In this document: piece by piece, positions 9,395 through 18,709 of the stretch
Layout of the letters: each line of letters opens with the position of its first letter
Numbering within the stretch: position 1 is the stretch's first letter
Assembly: GCF_900143075.1 (NCBI RefSeq)
Contig: NZ_FRCY01000010.1
Coordinates: 62,001 to 126,000 of the forward strand
Direction: 5' to 3'
DNA: 64,000 bases
Origin: Cyclobacterium lianum
Lineage (GTDB): Bacteria > Bacteroidota > Bacteroidia > Cytophagales > Cyclobacteriaceae
Made by a program: the position numbers and the translations under genes
The notes under the pieces: generated by a model
The model's input: only the letters and a program-made list of their open reading frames with translations
Told to the model about the DNA's origin: nothing
Databases searched by the model: none

Positions 9395-10041
9395 TGATCC
9401 GTCGTACTGTATATTACGAACAACAGCATTCGTACCACCTGAGCCATCAACCATCTGGTCAGGAAAGCTGCCTATGGCTGGTTTTTCATGGTTACGGGCA
9501 GTTAGGTAATTTTTTTCTCCGAAAATTTTCGCCGCTTTTTGATCCCAATACCTTGATTGTGGCTCCGGAGGGACTCAACCGCTTTTACCTGCAGGGTTTT
9601 TCCGGAAGGGTGGGTGCCAACTGGATGACCAAACATGAGCGGGAAGTTGATATGGCCAATGCCAACAGCTACCTCAATGCCCTGATGAAAAACCTGCACC
9701 AGCAACTTCCCCAACTCCAATCCATACATGTTTTGGGCTTTTCTCAGGGAGCCGCTACCATGAGCCGGTGGATCTGTCAGGCTGAACTGGATTTGGATAA
9801 GGTCGTTTTCTGGGGAGGTGCTCCGGCCCATGACCTGGATCCGGCATTGCTGCGGAATACGTTGGCCAATAGCCGGGTAATCGCCGCAATGGGGGAAGAC
9901 GACGCTTTTCTTAAAAGTCAAAATTTCAAGGAGCAGATAAATCAATTTACGGCTGCAGGCCTCACCCATTTACAAATCAAACCTTATCCCGGAGGCCATG
10001 AACTGGATCCCGGATTGCTCAAAGAAATATTTTTGATGTAA
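9394..10041 (+). CDS. Alpha/beta hydrolase, phospholipase/carboxylesterase family
   Basis: A 215-residue cytoplasmic serine hydrolase. The nucleophile elbow GFSQGA lies in the segment HVLGFSQGAATMSRW, with an acidic residue in AAMGEDDAFL and the catalytic histidine in PYPGGHELD near the C-terminus, which is the order expected for the carboxylesterase/acyl-protein thioesterase group. There is no signal peptide. It overlaps cdd by one base and ends 9 bases before waaA, so it belongs to the cdd-waaA-rsgA run. The natural ester substrate is not known. Confidence 0.85.
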   Translation: MIRRTVYYEQQHSYHLSHQPSGQESCLWLVFHGYGQLGNFFLRKFSPLFDPNTLIVAPEGLNRFYLQGFSGRVGANWMTKHEREVDMANANSYLNALMKNLHQQLPQLQSIHVLGFSQGAATMSRWICQAELDLDKVVFWGGAPAHDLDPALLRNTLANSRVIAAMGEDDAFLKSQNFKEQINQFTAAGLTHLQIKPYPGGHELDPGLLKEIFLM

Positions 10042-10050
10042 TTTTGCCCC

Positions 10051-11301
10051 ATGAAGATTTTATATCAACTGGGGATGGTAATGCTGGACAGCCTGATGAA
10101 GCTGGGCAGCTATTGGTCTCCCAGGTTGAAACAGGGGGTAGCGGGTAGAGCCGGCTTGTTTAAAAAACTGGAGGCATTCAGAAAAAAGCATCCCAGCCCC
10201 CTGGTCTGGTTTCATGTGGCATCGCTGGGGGAATACGAACAGGCGAAACCGGTGATTGCTGCCTTCAAGGAGAAATATCCTTTTTGGGCAGTCGCCGTTT
10301 CCTTTTTCAGCCCTTCGGGCTATGAACAGGCGATTAAAAAAAGACAGGTTTGGGTGGATTACATTACCTATATTCCCACCGACACCGGTAGCCATGCAAG
10401 AAGGTTTGTACAAATTCTTTCGCCTGATATGGCTATTTTTGTCAAATATGATCTTTGGGCCAATCATATCGAAGCATTAAAGAAAAATGGTGTGCCGCTC
10501 TTTCTGGTGGCGGCAGCATTTAGAAAGGAACAGGTTTATTTTAAGTGGTACGGAAGTTTTTTCCGAAGACTTCTCTTCCAATTTGACCATATCTTTACCC
10601 AAAACAGCCGGTCAAAAGATCTTTTGGAGGGAATCGGCATGACCCGGGTAGCCATCACAGGAGACCCAAGGTATGACAATGTGGCCCGTATCAGCGCGCA
10701 GCCGAAGTCTTTTCCGGAGATCAGACAGAGGATCACAGCACCTGTAATGGTGCTGGGCAGCGTGTGGCAGGAAGACATGGACCTGCTGATACCCTGGATC
10801 AACGAGTCGGCGGACATGCAATTTATCATTGCACCCCACGATATTCACGGCCCATGGATTCAGCGCTGGGAACGAGCCATTCAAAAGCGCTGTATCAGGT
10901 ACTCGGCCTATGTGCATGAACAAAGTGATTGGCAGGTATTGCTCATCGACAATATCGGCATGCTTTCCTCCCTTTACCAGTTTGGCCGATGGGCCTATGT
11001 GGGAGGGGCTTTTGGTAAAGGCTTGCACAATATTCTGGAGCCACTCTCATTTGGCATCCCGGTAATGTTTGGGGAGCTGAGACAGGTATCAAAGTTTCCG
11101 GAAGCTGGCATCAGCAAGGAATATGGCTGCGGCTTCCCGGTCAGCGATAAGGCCAGGCTGGCAGAAACCATGAACCAATTGATGCAGCCAGAGGCCTATC
11201 AAAAGGCGGGTCAGGCTGCCAGAAAGCTGCTTCATGCTAATTTGGGCAGCGCAGCAAAAACCATAGATATCATCAAGCAGACCACATGGAAGGAAGGGTA
11301 A
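10051..11301 (+). CDS. waaA: 3-deoxy-D-manno-octulosonic acid (Kdo) transferase
   Basis: A 416-residue GT30 glycosyltransferase that adds Kdo from CMP-Kdo to the lipid A precursor at the cytoplasmic face of the inner membrane. The N-terminal domain has the family hallmark HVASLGEYEQAKPVI, containing the catalytic glutamate. The C-terminal Rossmann half shows GSVWQEDMDLL, IIAPHDIH and the nucleotide-sugar binding block YVGGAFGKGLHNILEPLSFG. Length fits the family. The last 16 bases overlap the start of rsgA in another frame, which suggests coupled translation. Confidence 0.95.
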   Translation: MKILYQLGMVMLDSLMKLGSYWSPRLKQGVAGRAGLFKKLEAFRKKHPSPLVWFHVASLGEYEQAKPVIAAFKEKYPFWAVAVSFFSPSGYEQAIKKRQVWVDYITYIPTDTGSHARRFVQILSPDMAIFVKYDLWANHIEALKKNGVPLFLVAAAFRKEQVYFKWYGSFFRRLLFQFDHIFTQNSRSKDLLEGIGMTRVAITGDPRYDNVARISAQPKSFPEIRQRITAPVMVLGSVWQEDMDLLIPWINESADMQFIIAPHDIHGPWIQRWERAIQKRCIRYSAYVHEQSDWQVLLIDNIGMLSSLYQFGRWAYVGGAFGKGLHNILEPLSFGIPVMFGELRQVSKFPEAGISKEYGCGFPVSDKARLAETMNQLMQPEAYQKAGQAARKLLHANLGSAAKTIDIIKQTTWKEG

Positions 11302-12209
11302 TCAAAACGACGGGATCCTGGTACGAGGTGCAAAGCCCGGAGGGCCTGATAAAAGCCCGGCTAAGGGGGAAGTTCAAGCAGGATGAGCTCAAACTCACCA
11401 ATCCCATTGCTGTGGGGGATTATGTGCTCCTGCAGATGGAAAATGAGCAGGATACCGCAGTAATCCAGGAAATCCTTCCACGTGAAAACTACATCATCCG
11501 AAAATCCACCCGAAAGCAGCACTTTTCGCATATCCTGGCTTCCAACGTAGACCAGGCTTATCTGGTGGTGACGGTACGCAACCCCAGAACTTCTCTTGGT
11601 TTTATTGACCGCTTTTTGGTGAGCACGGAGAGTTTCAGGATTCCGGCCAGCATTATCATCAATAAATCGGATGAGATCATTAAAGAGAAAGACAAGGAGT
11701 ATGCCGCGTTGATCCGGGAAATTTATGAGCCGCTCGGCTATCCGGTAGTCCTTCTTTCGGCTCTGAAGGATGCGGACCTGGCAGCTGCATTGAGTGCAAG
11801 CCTGAAAGGAAAAACCACACTAATGACCGGACATTCCGGAGTGGGCAAGTCTACCCTGCTCAATCGATTGGTACCTTCGGCCATGCAGAGCACCAGACCG
11901 GTATCCAAATCAACCGCGAAGGGAACGCATACCACCACTTTCGCAGAGATGTTTGCTTTTGGCAAAGATGGTTTTATCGTCGATACACCCGGTATCAAGG
12001 AATTTGGGATTCTGGATATCGGAGATGAAGAGCTCTCTCACTACTTTGTTGATTTGAGAAAATACCTGGGCCAATGCAAGTACAACAATTGCCAGCACGT
12101 CAATGAGCCCGGCTGCAAGGTACTGGAGATGCTGGAACAGGGATACATCCACCCTTATCGCTATGAAAGCTACCTGAAAATTCTGTATGAGGAAGATGAT
12201 CATCGGTAA
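11286..12209 (+). CDS. rsgA: Small ribosomal subunit biogenesis GTPase RsgA
   Basis: A 307-residue circularly permuted GTPase that helps late 30S subunit maturation. An N-terminal OB fold (about 1-75) is followed by the permuted G motifs: G4 NKSD at 126-129, G1 GHSGVGKST at 182-190, and G3 DTPG at 233-236. The zinc finger at the C-terminus has the expected ligands Cys264, Cys269, His271 and Cys277. The start overlaps the end of waaA by 16 bases. The start ATG is supported because the OB fold begins right after it (GRVIKTTGSWYEV). Confidence 0.96.
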   Translation: MEGRVIKTTGSWYEVQSPEGLIKARLRGKFKQDELKLTNPIAVGDYVLLQMENEQDTAVIQEILPRENYIIRKSTRKQHFSHILASNVDQAYLVVTVRNPRTSLGFIDRFLVSTESFRIPASIIINKSDEIIKEKDKEYAALIREIYEPLGYPVVLLSALKDADLAAALSASLKGKTTLMTGHSGVGKSTLLNRLVPSAMQSTRPVSKSTAKGTHTTTFAEMFAFGKDGFIVDTPGIKEFGILDIGDEELSHYFVDLRKYLGQCKYNNCQHVNEPGCKVLEMLEQGYIHPYRYESYLKILYEEDDHR

Positions 12210-12345
12210 TTCATTGAAGTGGCTTACCCGGGCAGGCTATCTGCAGGGGTAAAACAGCAGCGATACTTTGAAATCATTTTCTTTTGAAGTAATTTCCTTT
12301 TTTATTCCACCCAAACATGTGTTCGGGTAAAATCCTAAATGGCCC

Positions 12346-12849
12346 ATGAGTGAAACCAAAACACTGGTGTTGAACCACAAGCAGATCCAACAGAAGATCG
12401 TGCGGATAGCCTATGAAATCTATGAACGCAATTCGGGAGAAGAAGCGCTGGTTTTTGCCGGTTTGACGGGCATGGGACAGACACTTGCCCAACTGATTGC
12501 AGATAAGCTGAGGGAAATATCACCCCTGGAAGTGAAGCTCATCGCTGTGACACTGGATAAATCCGATCCAAAGATAGGCGAGGTGACCCTTTCGGATAAA
12601 GGACCTTTTGGCCGGAAGTGCATCATTCTGGTAGACGATGTACTGAATACCGGTAAAACCCTCGCTTATGCCATGGTGCCCTTTTTGGAGCAAAATGTGA
12701 AACAAATAGAAGTGGCAGTACTGGTAAACCGAAGTCACAAATTATTTCCGGTTTCTCCGGACTATACCGGTTTCGAACTGGCGACTACGCTAAGCGAACA
12801 CATTGTAGTAGATTTAAAACCAGAAGCCTCCACCGTTCACCTGCATTAG
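12346..12849 (+). CDS. Phosphoribosyltransferase (PyrR-like)
   Basis: A 167-residue type I phosphoribosyltransferase. The PRPP-binding signature [18 protein letters not shown] is intact, and the N-terminal half has the [13 protein letters not shown] loop typical of the family. Length and the C-terminal block [14 protein letters not shown] resemble the uracil phosphoribosyltransferase/regulator PyrR, but in Bacteroidota such proteins are usually not shown to regulate pyr genes. The cdd gene a few kb upstream would fit a pyrimidine salvage role. It is 2 bases upstream of panB and so probably shares its transcript. Confidence 0.75.
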   Translation: MSETKTLVLNHKQIQQKIVRIAYEIYERNSGEEALVFAGLTGMGQTLAQLIADKLREISPLEVKLIAVTLDKSDPKIGEVTLSDKGPFGRKCIILVDDVLNTGKTLAYAMVPFLEQNVKQIEVAVLVNRSHKLFPVSPDYTGFELATTLSEHIVVDLKPEASTVHLH

Positions 12850-12851
12850 CC

Positions 12852-13673
12852 ATGTCTGTACACCAATCCACCCATCTGAAGCGGATCACCACCCATATCC
12901 TGCAGGAGATGAAAAAGCGAAAGGAGAAGATATCCATGCTTACGGCATACGATTTTTCCATGGCAGGAATAGTAGATGGTGCCGGTATAGATATGATTTT
13001 GGTGGGAGATTCAGCCTCCAATGTCATGGCCGGTCACGAAACCACCTTGCCCATTACCCTGGATCAGATGATTTACCATGCCACCTCAGTGGTGCGGGCT
13101 GTGGAAAGGGCATTGGTAGTGGTAGACATTCCCTTTGGCTCCTATCAGGGCAATAGCTCCGAAGCCCTTCGCTCTGCGATCCGCATCATGAAAGAGTCAG
13201 GAGCCCATGCCGTCAAGGTGGAGGGCGGAGCGGAGATTAAAGAATCCGTGGTCCGGATTTTAAGCGCCGGGGTACCTGTCATGGGTCATCTGGGCCTTAC
13301 CCCCCAGTCCATTTACAAATTTGGCACCTACACTGTCAGGGCCAAGGAAAAAGATGAGGCCAATAAATTGCTGGAAGATGCCAAAATCCTGGAAGAATGT
13401 GGCTGTTTTGCCCTCGTACTGGAAAAAATTCCCGCCAGGCTGGCCAAAAAGGTTGCCGACCAGCTCAGCATACCTGTAATCGGAATTGGGGCCGGCCCGG
13501 ATGTGGACGGGCAGGTATTGGTCCTGCACGATATGCTGGGCATCACCCAGGAGTTTCAACCCCGTTTTCTCCGGCAATATGCCGATATTCGGGGCATCAT
13601 GCACGAGGCCGTCAGCAATTACATCAAAGATGTAAAAGCAAAGGATTTTCCCAACGAAAAGGAGAGCTATTGA
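12852..13673 (+). CDS. panB: 3-methyl-2-oxobutanoate hydroxymethyltransferase
   Basis: A 273-residue TIM-barrel enzyme for the first committed step of pantothenate synthesis: it transfers a hydroxymethyl group from 5,10-methylene-tetrahydrofolate to alpha-ketoisovalerate. The family blocks [58 protein letters not shown] and [19 protein letters not shown] are all present, including the metal-binding GDS aspartate. It follows the phosphoribosyltransferase after 2 bases. Its last 7 bases overlap the end of the convergent cytochrome lipoprotein gene. Confidence 0.97.
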   Translation: MSVHQSTHLKRITTHILQEMKKRKEKISMLTAYDFSMAGIVDGAGIDMILVGDSASNVMAGHETTLPITLDQMIYHATSVVRAVERALVVVDIPFGSYQGNSSEALRSAIRIMKESGAHAVKVEGGAEIKESVVRILSAGVPVMGHLGLTPQSIYKFGTYTVRAKEKDEANKLLEDAKILEECGCFALVLEKIPARLAKKVADQLSIPVIGIGAGPDVDGQVLVLHDMLGITQEFQPRFLRQYADIRGIMHEAVSNYIKDVKAKDFPNEKESY

Positions 13674-16360
13674 CTTTCCAGAAAGGCCAGTAAATCCTTC
13701 AGGTCCTGATTGCTTAGCCGCTTTTCCAGGCCTGCCGGCATCAGGGATGCTTTTGACATGCCATATTCCGAAACATCCGCTTTTTTTACCTGGATAAACC
13801 CCGCTGCCTGGGTATACAACTTGATATTGTCATAGCCCACATCTATTTGCCGGCCATCATACCGGGTGCCATCTTTCATCGTTATGTACCAGCCTTGCCA
13901 TTCCGGACTCATTTCGGCTGAAGGCAACAGTATTGAACCGATCAGTCCCTTTCTGTCCTTTGATTTGCCCACATTGTTCAGGTCGGGTCCAAGGTCTCCG
14001 CCGCGTGCAGCTACTACATGACAGGTGGAGCAAAGCGAATTGTTGGAATAAAATACCCTCCTGCCCCGGTCCGGGTCTGCCGGACCTTCAAGTAGGGAGC
14101 TCCACGCATCTAAATCCTCAGTATCTGGTCGTTTGCCGGTATCCTGTGACAAGGCCAGCGTTAGCTGCTGCCGCAGGCCTTCGCTGTCACAACTGCTGCC
14201 GTCGTTCAATACCCGTTCCATGGCTTGTTTCACCTCATCTTCTCCGCTTTTGTTCCGCAGGTACCTTGCTGTGGCTATGGCCAGGTTTTCACTGGAAACC
14301 TCCAATAGCGGAATAATTTCCCTCCAGGACTCCAGGGGCTGTCGGGAGAGAGCTGAAAGCGATTCTGCCCGTAGGTTGATGGGTTTATTTGTTGATAAAC
14401 TGACCTGAAGCAGGGCATCCGCCACCTGTGGATCAGGTACATTGGCCAGGGTCTGGATAATTTCCAGTAGCAGGTCTTCCTCTTCTTCCAGAAATAAAAA
14501 ATCCAGTAGCAGGTCTTTCTGCTCCGCCGGATCCTCCAGATACCGGAGGGCATAGGCTCTCATTTGAGAAGGATGGCTAGGATCACGGACTATTCCCGCA
14601 ATGAAATCATCTGGTAATTCTAGAGGGATCCGCTTGGAGATTTCTTCCTCTTTATTCTGGTATGCCTGCTGGAATTGTGGCTCCAAAAGTTTTACCGTTT
14701 CCAGATAGGTTTCGAACAATGCTGTCGTAAACTCGCCAGTGCTGAGGGCCAATTCTAGATTTGCTTTTTGAGAGACCAAGCCCTGGCTGCCTAGCCATAT
14801 CAGTGCCATTTTCCGGATTTCGGGATCAGGATCTTCCAAAAACTGCCGGGCAAGCGCTGCCTCATCGGGATGTTTCGAATCCCTTAATGCCAGCATTACG
14901 CCCATTCGCACTTCCGCAGATTCATTTTCCAGGTTCTGCGCCAATTTTTCCCTGTGCAGCTCCCTGCTTAAACCCACCACCGCAGTATGCCTTAAAAAAG
15001 GATCATCGGATTGGAGGTTTTTGAAATGCTGGTCAAAATCAGTCGGATCGGAAAGCAATTGGTTTAAACGTTTCACCTTTGCGTTGGCTTTTGGGGAATC
15101 GTACAAGCTTCTTTGCGCCAAAAGTTCTGTATTTTTTTTTGCCGAAAGCTTCCATATTTTGCCCTTCCCGTGATTGGGGTATACCCTTTCCACCCAATCG
15201 GTAAAATAGATATTGCCTTTACTGTCAGCGGCAAAAGCCACCGGCCTGAAGTCCTCACCCCCCTGCACTATCACCTCCGTGGATCCGCGAACGGACAGGC
15301 CCTTTTCTTCCATGGCAATGCGGACAATATTGCTTTCTTCCCAAATGGTACAGAGCATCTGATCATGGTAATCTTGAGGCAGTCTGCCCAGGTTGGCGTT
15401 CAGCAGTCCAGAAGGTGATTCACCCAAAGGAACCGCATAAGGCAGGGTGGAGGGTAACTCCCCATTCCAGGCCAGGTAAGGGTGAATCCCGCTGCCTCCA
15501 AACAGTGATTGGTAGCCAAAATCAGAGCCCTCTACCGCATGTACCAGCCGGTTGGGGCCACGGCTGTCGGGGTCGTTGTCTGCCACCAGCAAACGGCCGT
15601 AATTGTCAAACTTCAGGTCAAAGGGATTCCAGTAGCCGGTAGAAAAGATTTCGGGTTCTGAGCCATCCGTTTTGGAGCGAATAATATTGCCACCATCTCC
15701 GTATCCTGAGACTTCCTTGCCATCGCTTCCCTGTAAAATCCAGTGTGCTGCACCAGTATTTCCCCGGCCGATGTACATGTATCCGTCCGTGTCGAAGGTG
15801 ATGCTCAGGAGGGCTGCATGGGCATAGACCTGTTTGGGTTGGGTAAATGCCATCAGTTTTTCGCGTCTTTCGCTGATCCCGTCTCCATCCTCATTATAGA
15901 ATTTCCAGACCTCTTTAGAGGTAACTGCATACAAATGTCCTTCAGGAGAAAAAGCGATATTCAAACCCTCAAACAATCCTTCTGCAAAGACGGATTCCTT
16001 GTCCCAGATCCCGTCTCCATTGCTGTCTTCATATACTTTTATGATATCATGGTCTGGCCCATCATAGTCTTTGGGCGGCAAATGAGTATGGGATTCCAAG
16101 ACATATACCCTGTCTTTTTCATCCACCGCTATTCCAATAGGCGTGACAATTTCAGGAGCCTGCTTCATCAGGGTCAATTCCAGCCGCTCATCCAAAACCC
16201 TGACTCCGTCCACTACCAGCGGTTCCGCGTTATCATTACCTTTCCCGCAGGCAACAATCAAAAGCAGCAGCCCGAGCAGAGAGCTATTGCCTTTAGGAAT
16301 CGGAGTGATCCATTTGTTGCCAGGGAATAGGCTGCAGACGTGGGTAAGACAGTGCCACAT
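13667..16360 (-). CDS. Large lipoprotein: beta-propeller (PQQ-sugar-dehydrogenase-like), HEAT-like repeats and C-terminal cytochrome c
   Basis: An 897-residue periplasmic or surface lipoprotein of the PVC-type heme-binding group. I start at the ATG at 16360, one base after the upstream stop (TGATATG); the ATG at 16396 would lie inside the upstream gene. The lipobox is LLIVAC followed by GKGNDN. Roughly the first half is an NHL or PQQ-GDH-like propeller (segments such as [39 protein letters not shown]). The middle is rich in HEAT-like repeats ([49 protein letters not shown]). The C-terminus holds one heme site, CSTCH, followed by [12 protein letters not shown]. Substrate unknown; the family is assumed to oxidise sugars or alcohols. 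Confidence 0.82.
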   Translation of the reverse strand: MWHCLTHVCSLFPGNKWITPIPKGNSSLLGLLLLIVACGKGNDNAEPLVVDGVRVLDERLELTLMKQAPEIVTPIGIAVDEKDRVYVLESHTHLPPKDYDGPDHDIIKVYEDSNGDGIWDKESVFAEGLFEGLNIAFSPEGHLYAVTSKEVWKFYNEDGDGISERREKLMAFTQPKQVYAHAALLSITFDTDGYMYIGRGNTGAAHWILQGSDGKEVSGYGDGGNIIRSKTDGSEPEIFSTGYWNPFDLKFDNYGRLLVADNDPDSRGPNRLVHAVEGSDFGYQSLFGGSGIHPYLAWNGELPSTLPYAVPLGESPSGLLNANLGRLPQDYHDQMLCTIWEESNIVRIAMEEKGLSVRGSTEVIVQGGEDFRPVAFAADSKGNIYFTDWVERVYPNHGKGKIWKLSAKKNTELLAQRSLYDSPKANAKVKRLNQLLSDPTDFDQHFKNLQSDDPFLRHTAVVGLSRELHREKLAQNLENESAEVRMGVMLALRDSKHPDEAALARQFLEDPDPEIRKMALIWLGSQGLVSQKANLELALSTGEFTTALFETYLETVKLLEPQFQQAYQNKEEEISKRIPLELPDDFIAGIVRDPSHPSQMRAYALRYLEDPAEQKDLLLDFLFLEEEEDLLLEIIQTLANVPDPQVADALLQVSLSTNKPINLRAESLSALSRQPLESWREIIPLLEVSSENLAIATARYLRNKSGEDEVKQAMERVLNDGSSCDSEGLRQQLTLALSQDTGKRPDTEDLDAWSSLLEGPADPDRGRRVFYSNNSLCSTCHVVAARGGDLGPDLNNVGKSKDRKGLIGSILLPSAEMSPEWQGWYITMKDGTRYDGRQIDVGYDNIKLYTQAAGFIQVKKADVSEYGMSKASLMPAGLEKRLSNQDLKDLLAFLESQ

Positions 16361-16361
16361 A

Positions 16362-17279
16362 TCAGGATTGATATTTTTCGAACAAACGGTAAGCACGGGT
16401 CAGGTCTTTTACCAGGGTAGCCTCATTGATTGGCGGTGCCATTTCTACCAGCAGGTAGCCTTCATAGCCATGCTCCAGCATTTTTTGGATCACGCCGTCG
16501 TTATCCGTAACGCCCTCTCCAAAATTGACCACCTTATGGACACCCATTTTTTCGGTATCCTTGATGTCTATGTGCAGGATTTTTTCATGAAATCTATCCA
16601 CCACCTCCATCAGGTCTACATTGGATCCGTTGAAGTGGGCATTGTCCATGCACATGCCTACATGGCTGGAATTAACGGTATCAAAAATTTTCTCGTAATC
16701 TTCGATAAATTCCAGGTTATTGTCGGCGTGGTTTTCTACCAACACCAATACATCCATGTCCTCGGCAGCGGGGGCAATTTCTTTGAGGACCTCAATCACC
16801 GCCTCCAGACCACCGGCTTTTCCCCTTCCGGATCCCGTAAATTTCACCCTTCGGCATCCCAGTTGTTTAGCGGCCTGCATGTTCCAGAGTTTGTGGGTGA
16901 CGTCTTTGATGATATTGCCTTCGGCACCAAAGGAACTGCCCTGTACGCAGATGGGTGTCAGGCCATGCTGATCGCAGCGTTCCTGTATGCTTCGGATACC
17001 TGATGGGGTTAGGTTTCTGCCATACCAGCAGTTGAACTCCACGTTTTTAAAGGGAAGTTGAGGAATGACCTGAAATGCTTTTTCAAAATTTTCATCCCCA
17101 AAACCGTCACAGGTAATGGTGGCAATGGCCAATTCCACTTTTTTTGCCTGGCTTGTTGAATGCCGGGAATTTGCCAACGATGCTGCCTGAAAAGATGCCA
17201 GGCCTGCTACTCCCAGACCCGCTTTTTTAAGAAAATTACGCCGGTCATGCGCTGAATCCTGAAGGTTTAAGTTTTTCAT
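16362..17279 (-). CDS. Sugar phosphate isomerase/epimerase-like TIM barrel protein with Tat signal
   Basis: A 305-residue AP-endonuclease-2/xylose-isomerase-like protein. It starts with a twin-arginine signal (DRRNFLKKAGLGVAGLASF), so it is exported folded to the periplasm. Metal-site segments can be seen in order: LVLVENHADN, GMCMDNAHF, ILHIDIKDTE and YLLVEMAPP, supplying Glu, Asp/His, His and Glu ligands. It is the first gene of a two-gene operon with the cytochrome lipoprotein (1 base between stop and start). The pairing suggests both act on the same exported sugar-derived substrate, which is inference. Confidence 0.85.
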   Translation of the reverse strand: MKNLNLQDSAHDRRNFLKKAGLGVAGLASFQAASLANSRHSTSQAKKVELAIATITCDGFGDENFEKAFQVIPQLPFKNVEFNCWYGRNLTPSGIRSIQERCDQHGLTPICVQGSSFGAEGNIIKDVTHKLWNMQAAKQLGCRRVKFTGSGRGKAGGLEAVIEVLKEIAPAAEDMDVLVLVENHADNNLEFIEDYEKIFDTVNSSHVGMCMDNAHFNGSNVDLMEVVDRFHEKILHIDIKDTEKMGVHKVVNFGEGVTDNDGVIQKMLEHGYEGYLLVEMAPPINEATLVKDLTRAYRLFEKYQS

Positions 17280-17540
17280 GCGCTGCTTTTTATTTAGTTT
17301 CCTAAAGTACTAAAATTTAAAATCTGTAAGGGTATTTGGTAGCATTAATCCTTCCTGCGCTACTAATTTGGGTTTAAGGGAAGCAAGTGCAATTTTTTAG
17401 CTTCCGAGGTAGACAGGATATAGGGAGCAACTACATGACTAATTTCCGTTGACAAATGAGAGCCGAAGCATTTGCAAAGCCGGCTCCATGGACAGAACGT
17501 TAGGTTAGGAAAGTCATTCCTGTTTAAGTGTGGGTTTACA

Positions 17541-17620
17541 CATTGCAAATGGCTTTCGGGCGGATCTAAACTGCTTGTGACCCGGGAGATATTAGGGTGA
17601 AGTGGGATACTTCACCCAGT
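17541..17620 (+). repeat. Structured 80-nt interspersed repeat, copy 1
   Basis: By hand this matches the copy at 19940-20019 at about 66 of 80 positions with no gap. Hairpin 2 is perfect here: GGGTGAAGT (17595-17603), loop GGGAT, ACTTCACCC (17609-17617). Hairpin 1 is reduced to CATT/AATG. Similarity to copy 2 continues downstream through the CACCACGGATT element to about 17700. Confidence 0.75.
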
Positions 17621-17662
17621 CTCTGATTTTTTGCCTGTTTTGATCTGAGGTGCATCCTTTTT

Positions 17663-17745
17663 TTTCACCACGGATTCACACCGATTTTCACCCATTTTTT
17701 AGCTCCCAAAATTGACCTTTCCTCTATGTGAATCTGTGCTGCGAT
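17663..17745. repeat. Degenerate inverted element of the CACCACGGATT/AATCTGTG family, copy a
   Basis: The left arm is CACCACGGATTCACACCGAT followed by TTTCACCCA; about 35 bases later the inverted arm TGTGAATCTGTGCTGCGATC appears. The same arms occur at 18500-18611 and 20072-20229. The arms are imperfect, so this looks like an old or mosaic repeat. Confidence 0.5.
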
Positions 17746-17768
17746 CCTATTTGCAGGCAGGGATTCTC

Positions 17769-18292
17769 CTAGTACAACATACCAAATAACCAAAGGGGGA
17801 TTCTCCGATTACTTCCCCCGGCTATATCTAGTGCCAGGTAAGACTGGGGGACTCCCTGAAGCTGTTCGCTGGTTTTGGAAGCTCCGCCCACCTCAAATAC
17901 ATAGGTATCATCGACCATAAAGTCGCCATACCTAGGAGCCGTCACCGAATGAACAGCTGTTAGTTGATTGAGGAAAAATGTTTCACGGACATTACCTATA
18001 TTGGCCATCGTTGGAGAAAACAGGTAAATAAAGTTGGGGTTTTGCAAATAGATCTTTTCCGGCTTTTGAAGGTAACTTACCCCTTTGGTAAAAATTCATC
18101 GAGACTTAAATAAATACCTTTCCCTTGGATAGCGGAAAGGTATTGCAAAAGAAGGGTTGTTTTGCCAGAACCCCTGTAGCCAAGAACAATGATCAGTTTT
18201 TGCTCCCAATCAATTTGTCCATAGAGGTATCTTCTTTTTTTCCCTTTGACGAAACTGGCTTTACGCTCAGATTTTCGAATCAGACTTTCCAT
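17769..18292 (-). pseudogene. Remnant of a DUF4143-type AAA ATPase gene (internal deletion plus frameshift)
   Basis: Two minus-strand pieces of one gene remain. The N-terminal piece (18292-18077, 71 codons) has the Walker A motif GYRGSGKTT at residues 38-46 and then GIYLSLDEF, the usual start of these ATPases. Right after it the frame changes, and VSYLQKPEKIYLQNPNFIYL leads into the C-terminal piece (to 17769), with NIGNVRETFFLNQL, a degenerate nuclease-like core (YVFEVGGASKT) and the family ending IPLWLFGMLY. Intact relatives have roughly 380-400 residues; here about 200 or more, including the Walker B region and most of the DUF4143 part, are missing. The gene cannot make a working product. 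Its original role (often linked to toxin-antitoxin or accessory loci) is unknown. Confidence 0.85.
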
Positions 18293-18499
18293 AGATTGAT
18301 TTTTACAAAAAGTAAAATTACAAAATAGTTTTTATAAAAAGCAATATAAAATAATGCTACCTGAAAAAAGTATTTTGGGAAGTCTGTGGATAAGCTCTTG
18401 AAGGTTTCTACCTCGTTTGTCCTATTCAGATGGTGAAAAGCTTCCTCGGGCGGGGTTTTACTATTGCAGCGAATCTGTGGTATCGGTGGCGCACTTTTT

Positions 18500-18611
18500 C
18501 ACCACGGATTCGCACAGATTTTCACAGATTTTTTAACACCGAAATTGTCCTATCCTCTAATAATTACGCTGTGCGAATTTGTGTTATCTGTGATGCAACT
18601 TTTTTCACCAA
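18500..18611. repeat. Inverted element of the CACCACGGATT/AATCTGTG family, copy b
   Basis: The left arm CACCACGGATTCGCACAGAT continues with TTTCACAGATTTTTT; the right arm is its approximate reverse complement, GTGCGAATTTGTGTTATCTG followed by TGATGCAACTTTTTTCACC. Spacing between the arms is about 40 bases. It matches copies at 17663 and 20072. Confidence 0.55.
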
Positions 18612-18639
18612 CAATGCACATCGATTTATTTTTATTTTT

Positions 18640-18709
18640 GAGCCGAATTAGCTTTTATTCACCTCATAAATTTATTATATTTGAGCCAAATAACAAAAAT
18701 AATCGGCTC
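18640..18709 (+). promoter_or_regulatory. Candidate fic promoter with three operator-like repeats
   Basis: A -7 box TATATTTG lies at 18676-18683. Three copies of one 11-base motif surround it: GAGCCGAATTA (18640-18650), GAGCCAAATAA (18683-18693), and on the minus strand GAGCCGATTAT (18709-18699), the last ending next to the start codon. The middle copy overlaps the -7 box and the inferred transcription start. No clear -33 TTTG is seen at the right distance. The arrangement fits repression by a sequence-specific protein, possibly Fic itself through its C-terminal winged helix. Confidence 0.55.

Larger units (their letters stand above)
17280..17768. other. Intergenic region with repeat copy 1 and start of the accessory patch
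   Basis: This 489-base stretch has no credible gene. It holds the 80-nt structured repeat (17541-17620), then a CACCACGGATT-type element and its inverted partner around 17663-17745. The part from 17300 to 17540 shows nothing I can name apart from a short AGCCG/CGGCT inverted pair near 17460-17487. Confidence 0.5.
18293..18709. other. Intergenic region upstream of fic with repeats, promoter and operator
   Basis: This region of 417 bases contains copy b of the CACCACGGATT inverted element (18500-18611) and, from 18640, the promoter/operator of the fic gene. The plus-strand frame is open from 18464 into fic, but the first 82 codons translate the repeat and show no domain, so I treat them as non-coding. 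Confidence 0.6.

Noticed and set aside
18464-18709. N-terminal extension of fic (82 codons)
   Set aside because: It translates the CACCACGGATT repeat and the promoter region; the conserved Fic N-terminus begins at 18710.
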